Shown here: piece after piece, positions 8,547 to 15,993 of the stretch
Layout of the letters: each line of letters begins with the position of its first letter
Position numbering within the stretch: the stretch's first letter is position 1
Source: Lentibacillus juripiscarius JCM 12147
GTDB lineage: Bacteria > Bacillota > Bacilli > Bacillales_D > Amphibacillaceae
Reading direction: 5' to 3'
Length of the DNA stretch: 18,679 nt
NCBI GenBank assembly: GCA_001311805.1
Contig: BBCA01000054.1
Span: forward strand, 1 to 18,679
The notes under the pieces: model-generated
What the model saw: the letters and a program-made list of their open reading frames with translations, nothing else
Databases searched by the model: none
What the model was told of the DNA's origin: nothing
Program-made: the position numbers and the translations under genes

Positions 8547-8612
8547 AGTTCATAAACTTTTAAAAATCCATACATTTTTTATTGTATAAAGTTCATAAAC
8601 TTTATATCGCAA
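8547..8612 (-). promoter_or_regulatory. opuCA promoter region with two operator-like palindromes
   Basis: The 14-base word AGTTCATAAACTTT occurs twice on the plus strand, at 8547-8560 and 8590-8603, 43 bp apart. The second copy extends to the palindrome AAAGTTcataAACTTT (8588-8603). On the minus strand a possible sigma-A promoter is TTGCGA (8612-8607), an 18-base spacer and TATACA (8588-8583), so the palindrome fills the spacer and the second copy lies about 25-35 bases downstream. This is a classic repressor layout. The likely ligand is the GbsR-type protein encoded at 2593-3150, by inference. Confidence 0.55.
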
Positions 8613-8682
8613 GATTCCTTCAAAATACTACAAATTCATACCCTATCCGACATATGAAAGCGGATTCATCAAGTTTTAATAA

Positions 8683-8727
8683 AAAAAGTTCCCGATTTGC
8701 TTTACGCAGCTTAATCGGGAACTTTTT
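8683..8727 (-). terminator. Rho-independent terminator after the MMPL exporter gene
   Basis: A 15-bp perfect inverted repeat has arms AAAAAGTTCCCGATT (8683-8697) and its complement (8713-8727), with a 15-base loop. On the minus strand it begins 6 bases after the exporter stop codon and ends in a run of seven T residues (8681-8687). It separates the exporter from the opuC operon. Confidence 0.92.
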
Positions 8728-8733
8728 AGAAGA

Positions 8734-10880
8734 CTATTTAAACCGGGCTGGCCAGAAGCTCCATTTTCCGAGTTTCATAATAATGGCCGGCGTCAAAACG
8801 GTCCGGACGAGGAATGTATCAATCAGGACACCGACTGCCACAACAAATCCGAACATAAACAGTTCCATAATAGGCTGTGTCGTCAGTACTGCAAACGTTG
8901 CGGCAAGAATCAAGCCCGCGGATGAGATAACACCACCCGTTTTGCAATCCCCTGCTGGACAGCCGTCTTCAAAGGATGGGTCCGATGTGCTTCCTGTATC
9001 CGTGACACCAGCATAATATTGTAATCAACACCAAGTGCAACTAGAAAGACAAATGCATAGAGTGGAATGCGATAGCTCATTTGAGCATAGCCGAACACAT
9101 TCTGGAATATAAAATCAGAAAATCCTAGCGCCGCCCCATAGGACAACAGGATGGTCACCATCATATAGATTGGTGCAATTACCGACCGTGCCTGAAAACC
9201 GAGCATAATGGTAATAAGCACGACTACCAGCGTTACGACAACCGCTGTGTCCCGGTTGCTCCACTCGCGCGTATCAAGGTTTACAGCCGTTTCTCCTGCA
9301 AAATATAGCTGACTGTTGTCTGTGTCAAACCCACTTTCCTCCAGTAGGGTTTCTTTATCTTTCCGCAAATTCTGCATCGCGTCAAATGCTTCATGCGTAT
9401 ACGGATTTTTGGAAAAGGTCAGCTCCAATTGAGCTGCCTGCTCGTCACTGGACAAGAAATTATGCTCATTAACACGAACGGCATGGACCAGTTTCTCGTC
9501 CTTCAGCTTAGATCCCAGTTTTATCCACATTATCTTTCTCAATTGTGTTTTCTGACGTAACCAGAACGGTTGTTGGTGCCACTTCACCTGGATTATATTT
9601 CGACTCAATCAGCTCAAAGCCTTCCCGTGACGTCATGTCTTCCGGAAATGACTGAAGCAGATTATAGGAGTAACCAATCTGGGCCGCATTAGCTGATAGA
9701 ACCAGCAGCACCACGAGCACACTTCCACCCGTAACAAGTGGTTTTTTCGTGACTTCCTGACTGATCCGGTTCCAGATTGTATTTGTTTTTACTTTCGTTT
9801 CTTCTCCTGCGCGCGGGATGGACGGCCAGAACGCTCTTCTGCCGAATAATGTAAACAGGGCAGGGACAAGTGTCAGACCCGCCAGCAAAATAATGACCAT
9901 AGCTACCGAGAAAACTGGTGCAAAATGCCGATATGGCTCAAAAACCGCGGCTGCAAGCGTCAGTACCGCCACCAGCACCGTTCCCCCACTGAAGAAGATG
10001 GGTCTGCCCACCTGGCTCATGGCCCGCTGCATTGCTTCATATTTACTCTCCACTTCCCAAAGTTCTTCCCGGAATCGAGAAAATATAAAAAGTGAATAGT
10101 CCGTAATTGCCGCAAACAAAAGAATCATCATAATCGACAATGATTGGCTATCAATGGAAAACCAATTATTCTCCCCAGCGATCCCGATTGTCCGGTTGAC
10201 CACTTCATAAACAATACCGGAAGCCAGAAGCGGAATCAGTGCCAGCAGCGGTGAACGGTAAATGACAACCAGCAATACGAGAATCAGACCAATTGTTGAA
10301 AATAGTAAAACCATATCCCCGTTGGAAAACAATTCAAGGGCATCAGAAGCAATCCCTGCTGGTCCTGTCACGGCGACATCGATCGTTTCCGGAAGACTCT
10401 CCTGCATCGCCTCTTCCATATCAACTACCATATCATTAACCGTATCCATTTCCAGTCCTTCTTTCAGATGAACCGGAAATACAAGTGTGGTTTCATCATC
10501 GGAAAGAAACGACTTTTGCGCCTTCGTATCCATTTGATTAAACGGCAGCACGGCCTTCATTCCATCTGTCACTTCCGCCGGCAAGTCATGCAAAGACTCG
10601 ACACTCGAACCTACCGCCGACAAGGACTCTTCATCAAAGCCCGACTCCTGATGAAACACAAGGATGGCAGGCATAACATCACTATTTTCAAATTGTTCTT
10701 CAAGTTCCTTATCGGCAATCACTGACGGTGCATCGTCCGGAAGACCTGCACCACTGGAATTAGCAGCAAAGTCTTTGGCACTTGATGCAGTGAAACTTAG
10801 CACCAGTACGATAGCCAACCAGACCGTTAATGTAATCGTCATTCCTTTTTACTGGCAATCCACCGAAAAATATGACTCAT
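8734..10880 (-). CDS. MMPL/RND-family exporter, YdfJ-like (frameshifted)
   Basis: Large inner-membrane exporter, about 716 residues after correction, with the twofold RND-like layout. Each half has one N-terminal helix, an extracellular domain and a helix cluster. Visible helix blocks include DMVLLFSTIGLILVLLVVIY, MMILLFAAITDYSLFIFSRF and the second-half equivalent VFLVALGVDYNIMLVSRI. The TDYSLF/VDYNIM pairs are the MMPL proton-relay region. I chose ATG at 10880 because GGAGGG lies 6 bases upstream; the frame MSHIFRWIASKK then breaks at an A5 run (10846-10850) and resumes at GMTITLTVW. Further breaks lie at 9519-9522 (A4, after EKDNVDK) and 8940-8943 (A4, before TGGVISSAG). MMPL proteins export lipids, siderophores or toxic compounds; the cargo here is unknown, but the upstream HssRS-like pair suggests haem or membrane stress. 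Confidence 0.85.
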
Positions 10881-10898
10881 GTTGAACCCTCCTGCTTA

Positions 10899-10950
10899 AA
10901 TATACTCACCAAATCCCAAGTTAAACCTGAAAAGTGAACAGAGGATGAAC
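10899..10950 (-). promoter_or_regulatory. HssR-box-like direct repeat and activator-type promoter before the exporter
   Basis: The minus strand reads GTTCATCCT, CT, then GTTCACTTT (10950-10931). This is two 9-base direct half-sites spaced by two bases, the same architecture as the HssR site of the Staphylococcus hrtAB promoter (GTTCATATT, two bases, GTTCATATT). Downstream is TATATT (10904-10899) as a possible -10, but no recognisable -35, as expected for an activator-dependent promoter. It lies 8 bp after the kinase stop codon and about 50-70 bp before the exporter ATG. Confidence 0.6.
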
Positions 10951-10957
10951 AATAAGT

Positions 10958-12329
10958 TTACAATGCCGGCAGTGTCACGGTGAATATGGTTCCTTCGCCT
11001 GGCCGGCTTTCAACGGCAATATTACCATCATGCATCGTAATCACCTGCTGCACAATTGACAAACCAAGTCCCGTCCCTTCTGTTGTGCGTGTCCGTGCCT
11101 GATCCGCCCGGTAAAATCGGTCAAATATGTGTTCACGCTCTTCTGCTGTCAGGCCAATTCCGGTATCATGAACAGCAACAGCTACTTTCTCTCCCGTATG
11201 CTGCACCGTTAAGTCAATTGTGCCAGCCGTCCGGTTATATTTTATCGCGTTCGTAAATAAGTTCTCCCAAACTGTATAAAGCATCGATGCATTTCCATAA
11301 ACTTTGCATCATCTAACGAATAGCTGACCGTCAGCCCTTTATCATCCAATAGCCAGCGGTATTTTTGAACAATTTCTTTCAGTTGTTCTGCCACATGAAC
11401 CGGCTCTTTCCTGTATATATGATTTTCCCGGTCAAGGAACTCAACACGAGCAGCTGATTGGTCAATGAGGACAGACGACGCGTCTCATCCTGGATGATCC
11501 CGGTATAATGGGCTTTTTCCTCATTTGTCAGCTCATTGCTCTCCAGCAGCCGCGCATACCCTTGAATATTCAAGAGCGGGGATTGAATGTCGTGGGAAAC
11601 ATTCGAAATAAATGATTTTCGCATCATATCAAGTTCACCGAGCCGATGCGTCATTTCATTAAAACGGTCGGCAAGCTTCCCTATCTCATCCTCCCGGTTA
11701 ATGGACAGGGTGACATCAAAATGTTCATCCCCTACCTTTCCCGTTGCTTCGGACAATTCTTTAATAGGGTTGACGAGCATTCGTGCGCCGATGAGAACAC
11801 TAATAATGCTAAGGACAACCATGACTGCTATCATCCAGCCAAGCAACGTGTGCACCTCACTGAACAACAGCTTAATATTCGGGCGCATAAATAATGCATA
11901 TTGTTCGCCGTCATTTTCAAAAGGAACACCAACCGTGTTCGATAGTTCATTTGCAAAAAAGCCAGTCACAAATGTCTCCCGCGGAAATTCCCTCATGCCA
12001 TGATACACATCGCCATCAAGAACCTGTTTAATCACATTGGATGCGATCGTTTTATCGCGAAATTCCCCGCCGTAAAACTGTTCAGAACCAGACTCACTAA
12101 TGACATAAAGCTGATACCCGGTGTCGGCTGTTTGCTCCATGTACGCAACCGGGTCCTCCTGCGTTTCCGCAAAAGCAGCCACCTCTTTGGCAATTTCCAT
12201 ATTTTTGTAATCGTTCTCTTCCTTCACTTTCTGGTGGTAATACGTATTCGCAAACAAGAATCCGACTACCGTACTAAACACCATAATGACAACCGTAATA
12301 AGGACAAACTTGGAATATAATGTTTTCAT
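10958..12329 (-). CDS. hssS: HssS-like haem-stress sensor histidine kinase (frameshifted)
   Basis: Membrane sensor kinase, about 457 residues after correction, close to staphylococcal HssS. It has helix 1 (7-28), an extracellular domain (29-161), helix 2 (162-183), HAMP, a HisKA domain with His246 in NVSHDIQSPLLNIQGY, and an ATPase domain (NLFTNAIKYNR, DTGIGL, GTGLGLSIVQQVI). The extracellular part resembles HssS in detail: QFYGGEFRD, VFVTGFF-like TFVTGFFANELSNTVGV and ALFMRPNIKLLFSEV. The frame breaks near 11432 (before DRENHIYRKEPV) and near 11295 (before NASMLYTVWENL); one missing G at each repairs both. Its ATG overlaps the regulator stop by 4 bases. Haem as signal is inferred from the HssS resemblance. 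Confidence 0.83.
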
Positions 12330-13003
12330 TCCTGCAAGACCTCTAATCTGTAGCCAACTCCTCGGACCGTCTTAATCGCAATTGCGTCCGTAAGATGGGC
12401 CACGCGTTCCCGGATCCGTTTAATATGAACATTAACAGTCCGGTCATCCCCTTCGAAATCCAATCCCCAAATCGACTCAATCAGCTGATCACGTGTGAAT
12501 ACCTGGTTCGGATTTGACGCCAGCATCGCCAGCAGCTCAAATTCCTTTAGCGGAAGCAGCATGGTGCGGCTGCCAATCTGGACTTCATAGCTCCGCCGGT
12601 CAATAATCACATCCCCGATCCTGATCACCGTATCGCTTGGCTTATCATATCGTCTTAAAATTGCCCGCACACGGAATAAAAGCTCTTTCGGCTCAAAAGG
12701 CTTCACAACATAATCATCAGTACCAGACCGAAATCCTTCTTCCTTATCGGATAATTCTCCTTTCGCCGTCAGCAAAATAACCGGCAATTCGTAGTTCTCC
12801 TTCATCTCTTTCATGACATCAATGCCATCCATTCCCGGCATCATCACATCTACAATCGCTAAGTCTACTGGTTTCGTCTCCAGTATACTCAGTGCTTCCG
12901 TGCCATCTGCTGCCTTGTAGACAGTAAAGCCTTCGCGCTGCATATAAATTTCAATTAAATTCAATACACGCTCATCATCGTCAACGGCCAATAATGCTGT
13001 CAT
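12326..13003 (-). CDS. hssR: HssR-like OmpR/PhoB-family response regulator
   Basis: Intact 225-residue regulator. The receiver domain has the acidic pocket VDDDE (8-12), phospho-acceptor Asp52 in IVDVMMPGMDG and Lys101 in VVKPFEP. The C-terminal winged helix contains LPLKEFELLAMLASNP and TRDQLIESIWGLDFEGDDR followed by TVNVHIKRIRERV. The DKEEGFRSGTDDYVVKPFEP and FEGDDRTVNVHIKR segments are very close to staphylococcal HssR. AAGGTG precedes the ATG, and the stop overlaps the kinase start as ATGA, the usual coupling of such pairs. In Staphylococcus HssR activates the HrtAB haem exporter; no hrtAB genes are in this window, and the exporter behind the pair is MMPL-type. Confidence 0.88.
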   Translation of the reverse strand: MTALLAVDDDERVLNLIEIYMQREGFTVYKAADGTEALSILETKPVDLAIVDVMMPGMDGIDVMKEMKENYELPVILLTAKGELSDKEEGFRSGTDDYVVKPFEPKELLFRVRAILRRYDKPSDTVIRIGDVIIDRRSYEVQIGSRTMLLPLKEFELLAMLASNPNQVFTRDQLIESIWGLDFEGDDRTVNVHIKRIRERVAHLTDAIAIKTVRGVGYRLEVLQE

Positions 13004-13049
13004 CGTTGTTTCACCTTCTTCCGGAATTCAATCGTAATTTCTCATAACA

Positions 13050-13096
13050 ATCTTATGCTACATCTTGAAGATAAACAAAGATTAACAATATGTAAC
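13050..13096 (-). promoter_or_regulatory. hssR promoter with three phased 10-bp direct repeats
   Basis: The minus strand has TTGTTT (13078-13073), a 17-base spacer and TAAGAT (13055-13050), about 45 bp before the hssR ATG. Overlapping and upstream are three adjacent 10-bp repeats: GTTACATATT (13096-13087), GTTAATCTTT (13086-13077) and GTTTATCTTC (13076-13067). Helically phased repeats at a -35 are typical of OmpR-class binding sites, so autoregulation is possible. Confidence 0.45.
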
Positions 13097-13133
13097 AATC
13101 ACAGTAGTTGCCATACAGGTGTGACATTAGAAA

Positions 13134-13223
13134 AACTCGGCGTTCGCCTCGTCCTATAGCGAGTGCCGAAGTTCTTGTTATAAGGTCATCCATAATTTAT
13201 ACTTTCTAACGTCACAAAATCAA
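13134..13223 (-). promoter_or_regulatory. Possible minus-strand promoter and terminator-like hairpin upstream of hssR
   Basis: A promoter-like pair TTGATT (13223-13218), 16 bases and TATAAA (13201-13196) faces left. About 20 bases further a hairpin spans 13173-13134, with AAC/GTT and TCGGC/GCCGA pairs plus TCGC/GCGA, followed by TTTTT on the minus strand. This could be a short terminated leader or small RNA, an attenuator ahead of hssR, or a chance arrangement. No coding frame is associated. The rest of the 278-bp gap (13004-13281) holds only the hssR and plus-strand promoter elements. Confidence 0.3.
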
Positions 13224-13254
13224 TTGTTTTCACCAAACTTTCACATTACTGTTT

Positions 13255-13274
13255 TATAATAGAATGGATGGAGG
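13255..13274 (+). promoter_or_regulatory. -10 element and ribosome binding site of the plus-strand redox operon
   Basis: TATAAT (13255-13260) lies just ahead of GGAGG (13270-13274), which is 7 bases before the ATG at 13282. No good -35 is present at 16-18 bases, so expression may need an activator. The closeness of the -10 makes the in-frame ATG at 13264 an unlikely start. Confidence 0.5.
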
Positions 13275-13281
13275 CAGTACA

Positions 13282-13920
13282 ATGAATGCATGGGTATTGG
13301 AAAACGTATTTTTTATCGTGATCAGTTTATCTGGAGGCTTTATATTCTACTACATAACCGGCCCTTCTGTAGAAGCTAAAAAGAAGGGACTGGAAGCAGT
13401 CACATCCATGCTCATCAATTTTATTCTGTTTGTATGGGCGGGAAAAGTCATGATGAATCTGCCCTTATTTATCAGTGATCCGCTGGCTGTTCTAGCTTAC
13501 CCGAGTGCATCGCCAGCCTTTTATACAGCAGTTTTACTAACGGTGGTGACTATCGCACACCGGATTAAGCGCCAAACTTTACAGATAAGAGAATTTTTGG
13601 CAGCCTTTCTGCCTATTTTTCTGGGGGCGGCATTCACCTATGAATTCTTGGACTTTGTCTGGCGTAATAATGCAATAGCGCTGGGACAAGCGGGACTGCT
13701 GCTTCTTTTAATGGTTGTATTCATATTGTTTCAGGAAAAACTGCCGCCTGTCACCATGACCTGCATCCTGTTTGCGGGATGGAGCCTGGGGCAATTGATT
13801 CTATCATTCATCCTGCCCTATACATCCTTATTCGGCTATATGATGGCGGCGTGGTTTTTGTCTTTACTATTGATCACCAGCATCAGTGTGTTTATCTATA
13901 ACAGAAGGAAGGTGACATAA
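13282..13920 (+). CDS. Seven-helix integral membrane protein, function unknown
   Basis: A 212-residue, very hydrophobic protein with about seven predicted helices: roughly 5-25, 40-60, 78-95, 105-125, 131-150, 156-178 and 182-205. It ends in a basic tail, YNRRKVT. Positive loops EAKKK and HRIKRQ suggest a defined topology. It has one cysteine (Cys161, within helix 6), so it is not itself a disulfide relay protein. I do not recognise the family. It is the first gene of the operon, and its stop overlaps the ccdA ATG by one base (TAATG), so a role together with CcdA and the thioredoxin, for example in cytochrome c or extracytoplasmic thiol chemistry, is the contextual guess. Confidence 0.75.
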   Translation: MNAWVLENVFFIVISLSGGFIFYYITGPSVEAKKKGLEAVTSMLINFILFVWAGKVMMNLPLFISDPLAVLAYPSASPAFYTAVLLTVVTIAHRIKRQTLQIREFLAAFLPIFLGAAFTYEFLDFVWRNNAIALGQAGLLLLLMVVFILFQEKLPPVTMTCILFAGWSLGQLILSFILPYTSLFGYMMAAWFLSLLLITSISVFIYNRRKVT

Positions 13921-14663
13921 TGTCTGCAGCTTCAGATGTAACCATTTGGCTTGCGCTGGGGGCCGGAATCCTCTCATTTCTGTCCCCGTGTACACTGCCG
14001 ATTTTTCCGGCGTATCTGTCGTATATCACAGGCATGAGTGTAAAGGAATTGGAAAATAACAAAGATGTTAGGATCCGGAGCAAATTACTTCTACATTCGG
14101 TATTCTTCCTATTCGGGGTCTCACTTGTCTTCATCAGCCTCGGTGTCGGTGTATCGTTTCTTGGGCAATGGATTCAGGGATTGCTTACAGGAAGTTCCGG
14201 CCTGTTTCTACAGCGTCTGGCAGGCATCTTCATTATTATCATGGGTCTGTTCATTGCCGGCTGGCTCCAAATTGGCTCGTTTATGAAAGAAAAACGCTAT
14301 CAATTTACGAAAAAACCTGTTGGCTACCTGGGTACGATCTTTATCGGTATTGGATTTGCTGCCGGCTGGACACCGTGCATTGGTCCAATCTTTGCCTCAA
14401 TTCTGGTGATTGCAGCAAGTAATCCTGGACAAGGAGCTATTTATACAGTGATGTATGTGATTGGTTTTGCCTTGCCTTTTCTCATCCTGACATTTTTCCT
14501 TGGTTCCACACGGTGGATTGTCCGGCAGAGCCAGAAAATCATGAAAGCAGGCGGTGCCATTATGATTTTAATGGGGGTTCTGCTGTTCACAGGACAGATG
14601 ACACGCATTTCCAATCTGCTGCTAAAGCTTGTCCAGGATACCTGGCTGGCAAATTTAGGCTGA
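13920..14663 (+). CDS. ccdA: CcdA/DsbD-type membrane thiol-disulfide transporter
   Basis: Intact 247-residue protein with six helices. It carries the two redox cysteines of the family: Cys24 in LSPCTLPIFPAYLSY at the start of helix 1, and Cys153 in AAGWTPCIGPIFAS at the start of helix 4. CcdA moves reducing equivalents from cytoplasmic thioredoxin across the membrane to extracytoplasmic thioredoxin-like proteins such as ResA or StoA, for cytochrome c maturation or spore cortex synthesis. The thioredoxin-like gene follows 16 bp downstream and is the obvious partner. Length and motifs are normal. Confidence 0.93.
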   Translation: MSAASDVTIWLALGAGILSFLSPCTLPIFPAYLSYITGMSVKELENNKDVRIRSKLLLHSVFFLFGVSLVFISLGVGVSFLGQWIQGLLTGSSGLFLQRLAGIFIIIMGLFIAGWLQIGSFMKEKRYQFTKKPVGYLGTIFIGIGFAAGWTPCIGPIFASILVIAASNPGQGAIYTVMYVIGFALPFLILTFFLGSTRWIVRQSQKIMKAGGAIMILMGVLLFTGQMTRISNLLLKLVQDTWLANLG

Positions 14664-14679
14664 ACTGGAGGGTACTAAA

Positions 14680-15270
14680 ATGAAAAAAACTATCATTATT
14701 GTCGTATTGACTGGTATGTTCGTGTGGGCCGTCTACGATTTAGTAAGCAGTACCGATGATACAGACATGGCTAACGATACTGATTTCACTGTTGAAGAAA
14801 ACACAAGCGGCAGCAATTCCGCTGAAGAAAACGGCAACGCGAATAGCTTTGGACTTCAAGTCGGAAAAAAGGCACCAGACTTTGAATTGGAAACGCTGGA
14901 TGGAAAGCAAGTTGCGTTGTCCGACTATCGTGGCCAGCGGGTCATGTTGAACTTTTGGGCAACATGGTGTCCCCCTTGCCGTGCAGAAATGCCGGACATG
15001 CAAAAGTTTTACGAAAATAAGGATGTGGAGATTCTGGCTGTGAATCTGACCTCTTCAGAAAGCAGCCGAAGTGACGTTCCGAATTTTGTCGATGAGTTTG
15101 ATTTAACATTTCCGATACTGATGGACGAAAATAATAATGCTGGAACGACCTATCAGATTCAGCCTATTCCTAGTTCATACATGATTGACTCTGAGGGCCG
15201 CATTCAGTACAAGGCACTGGGAGCCATGAACTATGAACGAATGGTGCAGGAATTTGAAAAGATGAAATAA
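14680..15270 (+). CDS. Membrane-anchored ResA/TlpA-family thiol-disulfide oxidoreductase
   Basis: Intact 196-residue protein. An N-terminal uncleaved anchor (3-20) is followed by a Thr/Ser/Asn/Glu-rich linker (24-57) and a thioredoxin domain (58-196). The active site is NFWATWCPPCRAEMP with Cys97 and Cys100, and the cis-proline lies in QPIPSSYMID. It is an extracytoplasmic protein expected to receive electrons from CcdA. Bacillus ResA has CEPC; the CPPC here is shared with TlpA and other members, so I do not assign resA or stoA. GGAGGG lies 7 bases before the ATG. Confidence 0.9.
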   Translation: MKKTIIIVVLTGMFVWAVYDLVSSTDDTDMANDTDFTVEENTSGSNSAEENGNANSFGLQVGKKAPDFELETLDGKQVALSDYRGQRVMLNFWATWCPPCRAEMPDMQKFYENKDVEILAVNLTSSESSRSDVPNFVDEFDLTFPILMDENNNAGTTYQIQPIPSSYMIDSEGRIQYKALGAMNYERMVQEFEKMK

Positions 15271-15308
15271 TGAACACGTTGCTTTAAAATGGGACAGAGG
15301 TGTTCAAA

Positions 15309-15993
15309 ATGATGAAACAGACCATTCTAGTAGTGGAAGACGATGAGATGATCCGCTCTTTAATACAGATGCATCTGGAAAAGCATGATTATGAAGTCGT
15401 GGAAGCTTCGACGGGGAAGAAGCTCAAAATATGTACATGCAGCATAACCCGTGTTTAATCATTCTTGACTTGATGCTGCCGAAAATGAGTGGCGAGGAAT
15501 TCTGTGAATGGGTAAAAACACAAGAACCAAATGAAACATCCATTATTATGCTGTCAGCAAAAGCACAGGTTCATGATAAGATTGCCGGCCTCAAAATGGG
15601 GGCCGACGATTACCTTACAAAACCGTTTGAGCCTGATGAACTGATCGCCCATGTTGAAGCGGTCCTCCGGCGGACAGGCCAATACTGCCAAAAAATTGTT
15701 CACAATGGATTATGCATCAAACCAAGAAAAGGGGAAGTCCTGCTTTATAACGAGCAGGTCCGGCTGACCAGACATGAATTCAGCCTTCTCTACTTCTTCA
15801 TGCAGCACCCAGATGTTGTGCACAGCCGCGAGCAACTAATCGAACAACTATATCCGTACGCTGAAGATACGGTGCTCGACCGGACGATTGATGCACATAT
15901 CAAAAAACTCCGGGAAAAATCGAGACCAAACCTTCCAGCCCGGAACGCATTCTGACCATCCGAGGAATGGGGTATAAATTTGCAAGTGTTTAA
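15309..15993 (+). CDS. OmpR/PhoB-family response regulator (two apparent frameshifts)
   Basis: About 228 residues after correction. The receiver domain begins MMKQTILVVEDDEMIRSLI. The frame breaks at a G4 run (15413-15416) after EASTG; one more G gives EEAQNMYMQ and CLIILDLMLPKMSG with the phospho-acceptor Asp (about 54), then TKPFEP. The winged helix contains VRLTRHEFSLLYFFMQHP and DRTIDAHIKKLREK. A second break at an A5 run (15915-15919) is repaired by one A to give the usual ending ILTIRGMGYKFASV, with the stop at 15991. AGAGGTG lies 6 bases before the ATG. The gene starts 38 bp after the thioredoxin gene, so it is probably in the same operon. Target genes unknown; control of its own ccdA/thioredoxin operon is plausible. 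Confidence 0.85.

Noticed and set aside
8547..8603. The GTTCAT words in front of opuCA as HssR boxes
   Set aside because: They are 43 bp apart and palindromic, not 11-bp direct repeats, and match the site ahead of the GbsR-type gene better.
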